Assembly: GCA_037968815.1 (NCBI GenBank)
Contig: JBBKWF010000018.1
Location: forward strand, 124,001 to 188,000
From: Pseudopedobacter sp037968815
GTDB taxonomy: Bacteria; Bacteroidota; Bacteroidia; Sphingobacteriales; Sphingobacteriaceae
Length of the DNA stretch: 64,000 nt
Direction of reading: 5' to 3'
A program made the position numbers and the translations under genes. Positions 36,485 to 45,306 of this stretch are shown piece after piece. Position 1 is the stretch's first letter; the number at the start of each line of letters is the position of its first letter. The notes under the pieces are model-generated. The model was not told the DNA's origin, made no database searches, and was given only the letters and a program-made list of their open reading frames with translations.

Positions 36485-37551
36485 TGGCTACTGAGTTAAA
36501 AAAACAATTGAAATTATTATTGCATGAAGGCACAGTAATCCCTGCTCATCCCTTAGCCCTAAATTCTAATCGTGAAATAGACGAAGAGAAGCAAAGGCAA
36601 TTAACAAGATATTATATTGAAAGTGGGGCTGGAGGGATTGCTATTGGCGTACACTCAACCCAATTCGAAATACGCGATCCTGAAATCAACCTTTTTGAAA
36701 CCGTTTTAAAATGGGCTTCAGAGGAAATAGACATTGCAAGTATACAACGCTCATTTATTAAAGTGGCGGGAATATGTGGTCCAACTAATCAAGCGGTAGC
36801 GGAAGCAGAAATAGCTTTAAAATATGGTTATGATATTGGCTTGTTAAGCATGGGTGGTTTACAAACTTGGACAGAAGAAGAAATTCTGGATAGGGTAAAA
36901 GCAGTTGCTTCGGTAATACCTGTTTTCGGGTTTTATTTACAACCCTCTGTTGGCGGTAGAATATTTAGTTATGATTTTTGGTTGAAATTTGCTGAAATAG
37001 AGAATGTTGAAGCTATAAAATGTGCATCTTTTAACAGATACCAAACATTAGATGTGATGAGAGCTGTTGCAAATTCTAGCAGAAGCCAAGAGATCGCCAT
37101 GTACACCGGCAATGATGACAATATCGTAGCCGATTTACTAACTACTTATAAATTCGAGGTAAAAGGAGTTACAGTAGAGAAGCAATTTTTAGGTGGTTTA
37201 TTGGGACACTGGGCAGTTTGGACAAATAAGGCTGTTAAACTAATGGAAGAGATTAAAGCTTACCGCGAATATAAAACAGTAGAGAAAGCAGAAGAATTAT
37301 TATCAAGAGGAGTTGAGATTACTGATGTTAATGCGGCTTTTTTCGATCCTTCAAATTCATTTCATGGCTGTATACCGGGTATACATGAAGTTTTAAGGAG
37401 ACAGGGCTTGTTGAATGGTAGGTGGTGTTTAAATCCAAAAGAAGAACTGTCTAATGGGCAAATGGAAGAAATTGATAGGGTTTATAAAGACTATCCCCAT
37501 CTAAATGATGATGATTTTATCTTTAATTTTTTAAATGATAATAAATCTTAA
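36484..37551 (+). CDS. Dihydrodipicolinate synthase-family aldolase/dehydratase
   Basis: A 355-residue member of the DapA/NAL superfamily, Schiff-base aldolases that make or break C-C bonds next to a keto acid. Barrel stretches are GTVIPAHPLALN and YYIESGAGGIAIGVHSTQF, and the probable Schiff-base lysine is in EAIKCASFNRYQ. It is longer than DapA itself (about 290 residues), with a C-terminal extension (FFDPSNSFHGCIPGIHEVLRRQG). It starts within the stop codon of the epimerase gene. A role in splitting a 2-keto-3-deoxy sugar acid is likely from family and context. The lysine pathway is unlikely. Confidence 0.78.
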   Translation: MATELKKQLKLLLHEGTVIPAHPLALNSNREIDEEKQRQLTRYYIESGAGGIAIGVHSTQFEIRDPEINLFETVLKWASEEIDIASIQRSFIKVAGICGPTNQAVAEAEIALKYGYDIGLLSMGGLQTWTEEEILDRVKAVASVIPVFGFYLQPSVGGRIFSYDFWLKFAEIENVEAIKCASFNRYQTLDVMRAVANSSRSQEIAMYTGNDDNIVADLLTTYKFEVKGVTVEKQFLGGLLGHWAVWTNKAVKLMEEIKAYREYKTVEKAEELLSRGVEITDVNAAFFDPSNSFHGCIPGIHEVLRRQGLLNGRWCLNPKEELSNGQMEEIDRVYKDYPHLNDDDFIFNFLNDNKS

Positions 37552-37857
37552 TTGAGTATAATTAAAGGATATTTTATAAAAATTTAAGGGTGGGTTTTTG
37601 ATAGAGTTTTTAAAGAGAAGAAAGAACTTTAATATTTCTGTTTCCAGTTAGTGGTAAGGGTCTAAATATTGAAAGATAAAAGTAAGTAAAACGAATATTA
37701 TCTTAATGAGCAGTTACTAATTAAGATATCGTTGATAAGACCTCAAAGACCTATTAATTTCCAATTATTTAGTATTAATATCTGAGTTTAAGATCAAAAT
37801 TGAGTGTAGATTTTCCTGCTTCTAAAGTGTATTAAATAATCTAATTACAAATCAATA
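37552..37857. other. Intergenic region, nothing recognised
   Basis: 306 bases of AT-rich DNA with no operator-like site, clear promoter element or coding frame. It separates the epimerase/aldolase pair from apbE. Confidence 0.4.
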
Positions 37858-38856
37858 ATGTTTAAGCTTCTTTTAAGTCTTTTATTTTTAAGTGTGACTT
37901 GGTTGCCTAGTATAGGTGAAAAAACAAAATATTTTAAATTAGTAGGCCATACACAAGGTACCACATACAGTATAACTTATTATGCTTCAGACTCTCTAAT
38001 CCATATAAAAGAATTAGAAAAGCTATTTTCAGAAATAGATTATTCTTTATCTGTTTATCAACCAACTTCTTTAATTAGTCAGTTTAATAATAGTAAAAGA
38101 GGAGTTATAATGAATCATCACCTTAAAAAGGTCGTTAAATATTCTTTAAAGGTTTCAAAAATAACAAATGGAGATTTTGATATTACCGTTTACCCTTTAG
38201 TTGAAGCCTGGGGTTTTTTACAAAAAAAAAGAGCGACACTTCCCGATTCCTTAGAAATAAATATGCTGTTAAACCAAGTAGGATACAATAAGCTTTCAAT
38301 AAAAGGAGATAGTTTAATTAAATTAAATCCTGACACCAAAATTGACGTAAATGGTATTGCTCAGGGATACACAGTTGATGTAGTATCTGATTTTTTAGAA
38401 AAAAAAGGTTGCAAAAATTATTTAGTAGAAATTGGTGGTGAGTTAAGAGCTAAAGGAAGAAAGCCCGATCACAGTACCTTTAAAATAGGTGTGGAAAGCC
38501 CTGCGAAAAACCGGTTTCAAGATATTGAATTAAAAAGGATCATCACTTTTAAAAAAGGAGCTATTACTACTTCTGGCAATTACAGAAAATATGTAGAAAG
38601 TGACGGTCTAAAAAGGTCTCATCTTATTGATACTAAAACAGGGTATTCCATAACAAGTAAGAATATTAGTGTAACTGTTTTTTCTAAAAATGCCATGATG
38701 GCAGATGCATATGATAATGTTTTGATGGGTATGAACATTGACGATGCTTTCCATTTCCTAAAAAACAAGAAACTAGACGCTTACTTTATTTATGAAAATG
38801 AAGGTGTTGTAAGTGATACCGCTACTGTAGGTTTCAAGAAACTTTTTATAAAATAA
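37858..38856 (+). CDS. apbE: FAD:protein FMN transferase
   Basis: Attaches FMN covalently to target proteins outside the cytoplasm. The 332-residue protein has a signal sequence (MFKLLLSLLFLSVTWLPSIG) and ApbE features: GHTQGTTYSITYY, the early IDYSLSVYQPTSLISQFN, FDITVYPLVEAWGF, IDVNGIAQGYTVDVV, YLVEIGGELRAKGRKPD and SHLIDTKTGYSI near the Mg site. No obvious flavinylated partner is in the window, so the target is elsewhere or is an uncharacterised exported redox protein here. It is separated from its neighbours by about 300 and 185 bases, so it is probably its own transcript. Confidence 0.87.
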   Translation: MFKLLLSLLFLSVTWLPSIGEKTKYFKLVGHTQGTTYSITYYASDSLIHIKELEKLFSEIDYSLSVYQPTSLISQFNNSKRGVIMNHHLKKVVKYSLKVSKITNGDFDITVYPLVEAWGFLQKKRATLPDSLEINMLLNQVGYNKLSIKGDSLIKLNPDTKIDVNGIAQGYTVDVVSDFLEKKGCKNYLVEIGGELRAKGRKPDHSTFKIGVESPAKNRFQDIELKRIITFKKGAITTSGNYRKYVESDGLKRSHLIDTKTGYSITSKNISVTVFSKNAMMADAYDNVLMGMNIDDAFHFLKNKKLDAYFIYENEGVVSDTATVGFKKLFIK

Positions 38857-38933
38857 AAAGAACAATCAATTTTATCGAATAACTTTTTGATTAAAAATAG
38901 TTCAGTTGTAAAAAAAAACATATATTCGTTTAC

Positions 38934-38945
38934 GTTTACGTAACC
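38934..38945 (+). promoter_or_regulatory. TACGTAA operator-like site 5
   Basis: GTTTACGTAACC, preceded by a second overlapping half (CGTTTACG at 38927-38934) and by TATATTCG at 38921-38928, a -7-like element. It lies 96 bases before the NagB-like gene, so it should control that gene and GH20. Confidence 0.6.
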
Positions 38946-39041
38946 GATGTGTTTTGAGGCTTACTAGTGTATCAAAATTTAAGAAATATATAAGTCGCAT
39001 TATGCTTGGTTCTATAGGACACTCAATTTAAAATAAATAAT

Positions 39042-39806
39042 ATGCTGAAAGAATTTAAAAAGGATAATTTAACGGTAAAGGTTTTCCAAAATAGATCAGA
39101 AATGGGCCAAATAGCTGCTACCGAAGTCGCTATGTTAATAAATAAATTACTTGAAGAAAAAGAGACCATTAATGTTGTTTTTGCTGCTGCTCCATCACAG
39201 AATGAATTTTTAGCAGCATTGCTGCATGAAGATATAAGTTGGTCGCATATCAATGCCTTTCACATGGATGAGTATACTGGTTTACATCCTGACGCATCAC
39301 AAGGTTTTGCAAATTTTCTTAAAGAAAGGATATTTAATAATGTCAATTTTAAAAGTGTTAACTGTTTAAACGGGAACGCCACAGATGCTGAAAAAGAAGC
39401 TGAGAGATATGCCGATTTATTGGAACAGTATCCTGCCGATATTGTTTTAATGGGAGTAGGGGAAAATACTCATATCGCTTTTAATGATCCTCATGTTGCA
39501 GATTTTAATGATAAAAAGTTGGTTAAAATTGTTGATTTGGATGAAGCATGTAGACAACAACAGGTTAATGATGGTTGTTTTAATGAGATTTCAGAAGTGC
39601 CAACTCATGCTTTAACTTTAACTGTGCCAGCTTTGTTCAAAGCAAAGTATATTTTTTGTATGGTTCCTTCAGAAAAAAAAGCACAGGCTGTTTTTCATAC
39701 ATTAACTGAAGAAATCAGTGCTAATTTTCCCTCTACTATATTAAGAAATCATGAAAACGCTATTCTATATATAGATAAAGATAGCTCTTTCCTTATTTTA
39801 AATTAA
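39042..39806 (+). CDS. NagB-like glucosamine-6-phosphate deaminase/isomerase-family protein
   Basis: A 254-residue cytosolic protein of the NagB/6-phosphogluconolactonase superfamily. It keeps the Asp of MDEY (residue 76) and His144, but where E. coli NagB has GVGNDGHIAFNEP it reads GVGENTHIAFNDP. The position of catalytic Asp141 is therefore Asn142, and that of Glu148 is Asp149. The phosphate-loop sequence GLPTGGTP is replaced by FAAAPSQNEF. Arg (ACRQQQ) and Lys (SEKKAQ) near the phosphate site remain. It may therefore be a divergent deaminase or act on another sugar. It is encoded 6 bases before GH20 and carries the same operator-like site as nagA. Confidence 0.78.
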   Translation: MLKEFKKDNLTVKVFQNRSEMGQIAATEVAMLINKLLEEKETINVVFAAAPSQNEFLAALLHEDISWSHINAFHMDEYTGLHPDASQGFANFLKERIFNNVNFKSVNCLNGNATDAEKEAERYADLLEQYPADIVLMGVGENTHIAFNDPHVADFNDKKLVKIVDLDEACRQQQVNDGCFNEISEVPTHALTLTVPALFKAKYIFCMVPSEKKAQAVFHTLTEEISANFPSTILRNHENAILYIDKDSSFLILN

Positions 39807-39812
39807 AAAATT

Positions 39813-41390
39813 ATGCTTGAAATGTTAAAATACAAATCAAAAATATTGAGTTTGTCTTTGCTTCTAATAATAATGACAGCGAAGTTGTCTTTTTCACAAG
39901 AACCAGTAAAATCCCTTAGCAACGATTTTAAAATTAAAGGTTTTCATCTTGATTTGAGAATCCAAGTGATGAAACCTGGAGCTTTAAATGCCTTTGCATT
40001 GAAATTAAGTAAATCAGGTATAAATACCTTGATTATGGAATATGAAGCAACTTTTCCTTTTGAAAAACACCCACTGATAGCTAACCGTTATGCTTATACA
40101 AAAAAAGAAATTGCAGACTTTGTTAAATACTGTTCAACTTTAGGCATAGATGTTATACCCTTGCAACAAAGCTTTGGACATGTTGAGTATATCCTGAGAT
40201 TTCCTAAATATGCTAGTCTGCGTGAATCTAATAAAGACTATTCTCAGGTTAACCCAATGAAAGAGAAGCTTGCTAAGGAACTTTTCAAAGATCTTTTTAC
40301 TGAAATGGCTGAACTTCATCCTTCAAAATATATCCATATCGGCTGTGATGAAACGAGACTTTTAGGTTTCGGTGCGAAAAGTAAAGCTAAAATGGAAGAA
40401 TTTGGAGTGGGTAAGCTGTATGGAGATTATGTAAAGCTTATTTGTGACATTGTTTTGGAGATGGGAAAAACACCGGTACTTTGGGCAGATATAGCATTAA
40501 AATATCCTGAATCTTTGAAGTCTTTACCTAAAGGAGTGGTTTTCGTTGATTGGAATTACGGTTGGGACTTAAATAAATTTGGCAACCACAAGAATTTAAT
40601 GGAAAGTGGCTTTGAAATCTGGGGAGCTCCATCATTACGTTCAAGCCCGGATAATTACAACCTTACTACATGGGCAAAGCATTTTGATAATATAAAAGAC
40701 TTTATACCTCAGGCCAGAAATTTAGGCTATACTGGTATGTTAATGACATCATGGTCTACATCCGGAGTGTATTCGTATATGTATGAAAGTGGTTCGGATA
40801 TTATTGATTTACATACACTCAGACGAGTTTATCCCCTGTCTGGATTTAATATACTTCTATCAGCATATTTGAAAAGTATAAACGATCCTCTGCCTTTAGA
40901 TATCAATAAATTTGTGGAAGATTATACTAAAGACACTTATGGACTTAGTAAAGAACAATCTGAGCGCTTTTTTAAAGCATTAACAGCAGTTCCTTATGAA
41001 ATAGCACAGGGTAAAGTTAAGGGTAATAAGGACTTCTCCATTAAACAGCTATTAGATAGTGTTAAAATCGCGGAAAGTATTTTTAATGATATTAAACCAT
41101 TAAAGAATAAAGATGAATTTGAGCATTATCGTTTAATGGCTACAACAAGGTCATTGTATATGTCTTACCAATACCTAGAACAAAAAGCGAATGCTCCGGA
41201 GTTTACCGCAAGCCAAATTCCAGCTATATTACCAGAACTTAAATCACTTATCTTTGAAACAAATAAATTGAATAAAAAATATTTAAAACTTAATGATAAG
41301 GAATTTTATAATTCGGAGTTAGCTATGGATAATGATTTGAGGGTAGTAAAAATGCAATTACTTTATGACCGATTAGCCAATAAACGTTAG
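39813..41390 (+). CDS. GH20-type beta-N-acetylhexosaminidase, secreted
   Basis: A 525-residue secreted protein (signal ends near LSFSQ) with the GH20 barrel and no extra domains, closest in layout to hexosaminidase D-like proteins. The catalytic Asp-Glu pair is Asp179-Glu180 in YIHIGCDETR. GHVEYILRFPKYASLRE precedes it, and WADIALKYPE and VFVDWNYGWDL fit the substrate-pocket strands. It would release terminal GlcNAc or GalNAc from glycan fragments. Pairing with a NagB-like gene and sharing an operator-like site with nagA supports a HexNAc pathway. The linkage specificity cannot be read. Confidence 0.8.
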   Translation: MLEMLKYKSKILSLSLLLIIMTAKLSFSQEPVKSLSNDFKIKGFHLDLRIQVMKPGALNAFALKLSKSGINTLIMEYEATFPFEKHPLIANRYAYTKKEIADFVKYCSTLGIDVIPLQQSFGHVEYILRFPKYASLRESNKDYSQVNPMKEKLAKELFKDLFTEMAELHPSKYIHIGCDETRLLGFGAKSKAKMEEFGVGKLYGDYVKLICDIVLEMGKTPVLWADIALKYPESLKSLPKGVVFVDWNYGWDLNKFGNHKNLMESGFEIWGAPSLRSSPDNYNLTTWAKHFDNIKDFIPQARNLGYTGMLMTSWSTSGVYSYMYESGSDIIDLHTLRRVYPLSGFNILLSAYLKSINDPLPLDINKFVEDYTKDTYGLSKEQSERFFKALTAVPYEIAQGKVKGNKDFSIKQLLDSVKIAESIFNDIKPLKNKDEFEHYRLMATTRSLYMSYQYLEQKANAPEFTASQIPAILPELKSLIFETNKLNKKYLKLNDKEFYNSELAMDNDLRVVKMQLLYDRLANKR

Positions 41391-41437
41391 TTTGTTTAGA
41401 ACATAAAAATTAGCAGAATATCATAAAGACCAAATTA

Positions 41438-41466
41438 AGGAGACCAAGCGTCTCTTTTCTTTTTTA
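41438..41466 (+). terminator. Intrinsic terminator after GH20
   Basis: AGGAGAC and GTCTCTT form a 7-bp stem (one wobble) around CAAGC, followed by TTTTCTTTTTT. It lies about 50 bases after the GH20 stop codon and would end the NagB-like/GH20 transcript. Confidence 0.75.
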
Positions 41467-41605
41467 GAATATAGCTGGAGATGTTACATAAGGTTCTCTA
41501 TTAAAAAGATATCTAATTGTCAACTAATATATTGAGATAATCTTTTATTTATGTAAGTTGTAATTCTATTATAGGACTTCGTTTTTAAGCATCATTTATA
41601 TTATT

Positions 41606-41639
41606 AAGTTTTAACTTCCTTATACAGAAGTTAAAACTT
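41606..41639. repeat. Perfect 13-bp inverted repeat
   Basis: AAGTTTTAACTTC, an 8-base loop, then GAAGTTAAAACTT. The stem is perfect but AT-rich, with no T tract on either side. It could be a dyad for a regulator or an RNA structure in the leader of the SusC2 transcript. Confidence 0.55.
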
Positions 41640-41917
41640 ACTTTCAATAAGAGCTTTAATAATAATCTATTGACGTTAAATTAACAGTATAACAGTACTT
41701 TTGTAAGACATAAAAATAGAATCTTTCAATTTCCAAATTTTTAAGAAAACCAGTTAGTCGGTCCTTACTTATTAATTATATAGTTCGGTTTTTAGATTAT
41801 CTCTTAGAGCTTAATAAACTAATTGTTTGCTTTAAAAAGCTATAAATATGGTAGTTAAACGATTTATAGGAAGATAAAAATAGTAAATAAATATTTGGAT
41901 AAATAAAATATAATTAA

Positions 41918-41936
41918 TACGTTTGGGTACGTACAC
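41918..41936 (+). promoter_or_regulatory. -7 element fused to TACGTAA operator-like site 6
   Basis: TACGTTTG (41918-41925) is an exact match to the Bacteroidota -7 element TAnnTTTG, and GGGTACGTACAC (41925-41936) begins on its last base. This is the clearest case in the window of the site overlapping a transcription start, as expected for a repressor. The SusC2 start is 139 bases downstream. Confidence 0.6.
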
Positions 41937-42010
41937 GAAAAAACTAGAAATCCTCTTGTATATAACATGTATTATTTTATTCTTTTTAAGATTATTTGAT
42001 ACACTTATAC

Positions 42011-42022
42011 GGGTACGTAACC
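42011..42022 (+). promoter_or_regulatory. TACGTAA operator-like site 7
   Basis: GGGTACGTAACC, 52 bases before the SusC2 start and 86 bases after site 6, about eight helical turns away. Two in-phase sites would allow DNA looping by a LacI-type dimer pair, which is inference. Confidence 0.6.
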
Positions 42023-42074
42023 ATAAAACATTTTAATATTATAATAATAAAAACTGTTAATTAAATCTAAAATT

Positions 42075-45000
42075 ATGGATGGAAAAAGTACATGCTACTT
42101 AATGTTTCTACGGTTTGTTATAGCCGCAAATTTGGTTTTTGTCGTATGTCTGCCTGCTACTGCTCAAGCGGTCAAGACGATAAAGACAGTTACCGGGAGG
42201 GTAGTTGACATAGAAACAAATGAAGCTTTGCCTGGAGTTAGTGTCCGTGTTAAAGGGGTTAATTCGGTAACGTTAACAAATGAAATGGGAGCTTTTAGTA
42301 TAAAAGCAGAAAGCTCAGGAGTGTTGGTTTTTTCATCACTGGGCTATGAGACTACAGAAGTAGCAATAGGCTCGAAAACGATTATTAATGTGAATCTGAA
42401 GACCAGCTTCAACTCATTAAAAGAGATTGTAGTAATTGGTTATGGAACCACTACAAGAGAAGACATGACAGGTTCTGTAGGAATTGTGGATGTGAAAGCC
42501 CTAGCTAACGCACCGGTTGCATCCTTTGATCAGGCCTTGGCTGGAAGAATTGCGGGTGTACAGGTGTCTTCTAATGAAGGACAGCCTGGTGGGGAAGGGG
42601 TGAATATAGTTATTAGAGGAAATGGATCTTTAACCCAAAGCAACTCGCCTTTATATGTAGTGGATGGCTTTCCTATTGAAGATTTTGATAACGGATCCTT
42701 AAACAGCGATGATATTGAATCTATAAACGTATTAAAGGATGCTTCAGCGACTGCGATATATGGCGCAAGGGGTGCCAATGGAGTAATTATTATTGAAACA
42801 AAAAAAGGTAGAGTAGGAGATCCTGTAGTTACTTATAACGGTTCAGTGGGTTATCAGCAAATTATTAAAAGGATGGATATGATGAGTCCTTATGAATTTG
42901 TGAAATATCAGACAACCAATATAACAAGAAAGCGGACTTACACACCTGGAGATTTGGATCCTGGAGATGTATCATACGATCCCAATGGCAGAACATTAGA
43001 ATCTTACAGGGATGTAAAAGGTGTAAACTGGCAGGATGAATTATTTCAAAACGGAAATACAAATATTCATAATCTAGCCATTAGAGGAGGAACGGAACAA
43101 ACCCGATATTCAATTTCTGGTTCGGTATTCGATGCAAATGCTATCATTATTAATACCGGGAATAGCAGATACCAGGGCAGGATTTCGCTTGACCAAACAT
43201 TCAATAAAAAATTACAAGCAGGTGTAAACCTTAATTATAGTAGTATATCTTCGTTTGGTAGAGAAGCTTCTTTAGCCAATACTGCCGGGTCAGCATCCAG
43301 TTATTTATTATATGCTACCTTAGGCTATCGCCCGGTAACTGGGAAAATAGATTTTTCTGAAGAAGATTTATTAGAAGATATTGTTGATGATGATATTAAC
43401 CCCCTTGAAGATTATCGTGTTAACCCAATTGTTTCTACAAAAAATGAATACAGACAGGTTTTAACAAATAATTTGGTTACTAATGCCTATCTCTCCTATA
43501 AAATCATACCTGAACTTACCCTGAAACTTACTGGAGGAATTAACAGTCGAGCAGGGAAATCAGAGTATTTTTTTAACTCACAAACATCAAGGGGGACACC
43601 GCAGATACCTTCTAATGCAAGGGGGCAATATGGGGGAAGAACATATTCAGACCGGATGGCTTTATCAAATGAAAATACGCTTACATACAATAAAAAAGTT
43701 AAATACCATACTTTTAATGTAGTTGCAGGTTATAGTATTCAAGAAAGTAATAGCGAATCCGGTGGTTTTACATCAACTAATGTTCCAAATGAATCTTTAG
43801 GGATAAATGGGCTAGGAGATGGTACACCCTTTGCCACAACAACCGGAGCCTCTATATATAGGTTGCAATCCTTTTTGAGTAGAGCCAATTATAATTATAA
43901 ATCAAAATACCTTTTAACTGCATCTTATAGATCAGATGGATCTTCAAAATTTCTAGGAGACAATCAATGGGGTTATTTTCCTTCAGGAGCTTTTGCATGG
44001 AGAATGAGCAAAGAACCTTTTATGAAGAAATTCGAATTTGTTTCAGATGCTAAATTTCGTGTAAGTTATGGCTTAACGGGTAATAATCGGGTAAGTGATT
44101 TTGCCGCTTTAGCATCCGTAGATCCAAATATCAATGCTTCATATTCCTATGGGAATAATGCTCCAACCCAAGGGGTTAACATTTCAAGTTTAGGTAATGC
44201 AGATTTAAGGTGGGAAACAACTGAACAGCTGGATTTGGGATATGATCTTTCTTTATTTAAAAACAGAGTAGAGATTGTGGTAGACGTTTATCGTAAAACA
44301 ACAAGAGATTTATTGTTATACGCTAACATGCCTTTACATACAGGGTTTACCCGTGTATATAAAAATATAGGAAAAATACAAAATCAAGGACTTGAAATAT
44401 CTTTAAACACCGTTAATGTTCGTAATAAAAACTTCAGATGGGAAAGTAGCTTTAATATAAGTTTTAACCAGAACAAGATATTAGAATTAACAGAAGGTGA
44501 AAATAATATTAAAAGTCAAGTGACATGGGAAACGGCTTATAATAATAGCCCGCTCTATATCTCGAAAATAGGCCAACCTGCCGGGCAAATGTATGGTTAT
44601 ATATGGGAAGGAAATTATCAATATAGCGATTTCGATGAAGATGCACCCGGAGTATATAAGCTTAAAAATGAGGTGACTACTAATAATAATAATAGAGCTA
44701 CCATAACAGTTCAGCCTGGAGATATTAAATATAAAGACCTTAACGGCGATGGGGTAATTAATGATTTTGATCTCACTGTGATAGGAAGAAGCTTACCAAT
44801 CCATATCGGCGGATTCTCAAATGATTTCCGATATAAGGATTTTAGTTTAGGTGTATTCTTTCAATGGTCTTATGGTAATGATATATATAATGCAAATAGA
44901 TTGGTGTTTGAAGGAACAACACGTCTGAGTCTTAACCAGTTTGCTTCTTACGAGGACAGGTGGACACCTGAAAATCAATCTAATGAACAATATAGAATAG

Positions 45001-45290
45001 GAGGACAAGGTCCAGCTGGTGCGTATTCTTCAAAAGTGGTAGAAGATGGTTCTTACCTGCGGTTGAAAACTTTATTTTTGGGATATAGTATTCCAGAAAA
45101 AATACTGAAAAGATCAAAAATTAAGAATATAAGCCTTACTGCTTCTGCTCAGAATTTAATTACCTGGACAAATTATTCAGGATTTGACCCAGAGGTTTCA
45201 ACAAAAAACTCAGTGTTAACTCCTGGTTTTGATTATTCTGCCTATCCTCATGCCCGAACAGTTGTTTTCGGGATTAAAGCAACATTATAA
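42075..45290 (+). CDS. SusC/RagA-family TonB-dependent outer-membrane receptor (SusC2)
   Basis: A 1,071-residue TonB-dependent glycan importer. Order: signal peptide ending near LPATAQA, carboxypeptidase-like extension (TVTGRVVDIETNEALPGVSV), SusC box (LKEIVVIGYGTTTREDMTGS), plug with SPLYVVDGFPIEDFD and INVLKDASATAIYGARGANG, and the barrel ending VVFGIKATL. It heads an operon with SusD2 and a DUF5017 lipoprotein. Two operator-like TACGTAA sites precede it, linking it to nagA, GH20 and the NagB-like gene, which suggests that the imported glycan contains HexNAc. Confidence 0.94.
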   Translation: MDGKSTCYLMFLRFVIAANLVFVVCLPATAQAVKTIKTVTGRVVDIETNEALPGVSVRVKGVNSVTLTNEMGAFSIKAESSGVLVFSSLGYETTEVAIGSKTIINVNLKTSFNSLKEIVVIGYGTTTREDMTGSVGIVDVKALANAPVASFDQALAGRIAGVQVSSNEGQPGGEGVNIVIRGNGSLTQSNSPLYVVDGFPIEDFDNGSLNSDDIESINVLKDASATAIYGARGANGVIIIETKKGRVGDPVVTYNGSVGYQQIIKRMDMMSPYEFVKYQTTNITRKRTYTPGDLDPGDVSYDPNGRTLESYRDVKGVNWQDELFQNGNTNIHNLAIRGGTEQTRYSISGSVFDANAIIINTGNSRYQGRISLDQTFNKKLQAGVNLNYSSISSFGREASLANTAGSASSYLLYATLGYRPVTGKIDFSEEDLLEDIVDDDINPLEDYRVNPIVSTKNEYRQVLTNNLVTNAYLSYKIIPELTLKLTGGINSRAGKSEYFFNSQTSRGTPQIPSNARGQYGGRTYSDRMALSNENTLTYNKKVKYHTFNVVAGYSIQESNSESGGFTSTNVPNESLGINGLGDGTPFATTTGASIYRLQSFLSRANYNYKSKYLLTASYRSDGSSKFLGDNQWGYFPSGAFAWRMSKEPFMKKFEFVSDAKFRVSYGLTGNNRVSDFAALASVDPNINASYSYGNNAPTQGVNISSLGNADLRWETTEQLDLGYDLSLFKNRVEIVVDVYRKTTRDLLLYANMPLHTGFTRVYKNIGKIQNQGLEISLNTVNVRNKNFRWESSFNISFNQNKILELTEGENNIKSQVTWETAYNNSPLYISKIGQPAGQMYGYIWEGNYQYSDFDEDAPGVYKLKNEVTTNNNNRATITVQPGDIKYKDLNGDGVINDFDLTVIGRSLPIHIGGFSNDFRYKDFSLGVFFQWSYGNDIYNANRLVFEGTTRLSLNQFASYEDRWTPENQSNEQYRIGGQGPAGAYSSKVVEDGSYLRLKTLFLGYSIPEKILKRSKIKNISLTASAQNLITWTNYSGFDPEVSTKNSVLTPGFDYSAYPHARTVVFGIKATL

Positions 45291-45306
45291 ACTTTAATAA
45301 AATATT

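Larger units (their letters stand above)
41391..42074. other. Regulatory leader before SusC2, no gene
   Basis: 684 bases with no coding frame. It contains a terminator for the GH20 gene, a long perfect inverted repeat, a TACTTTTG element at 41696-41703, a -7 element fused to one operator-like site at 41918-41936, and another such site at 42011. The dense signals suggest controlled transcription of the SusC2 operon. Confidence 0.6.
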
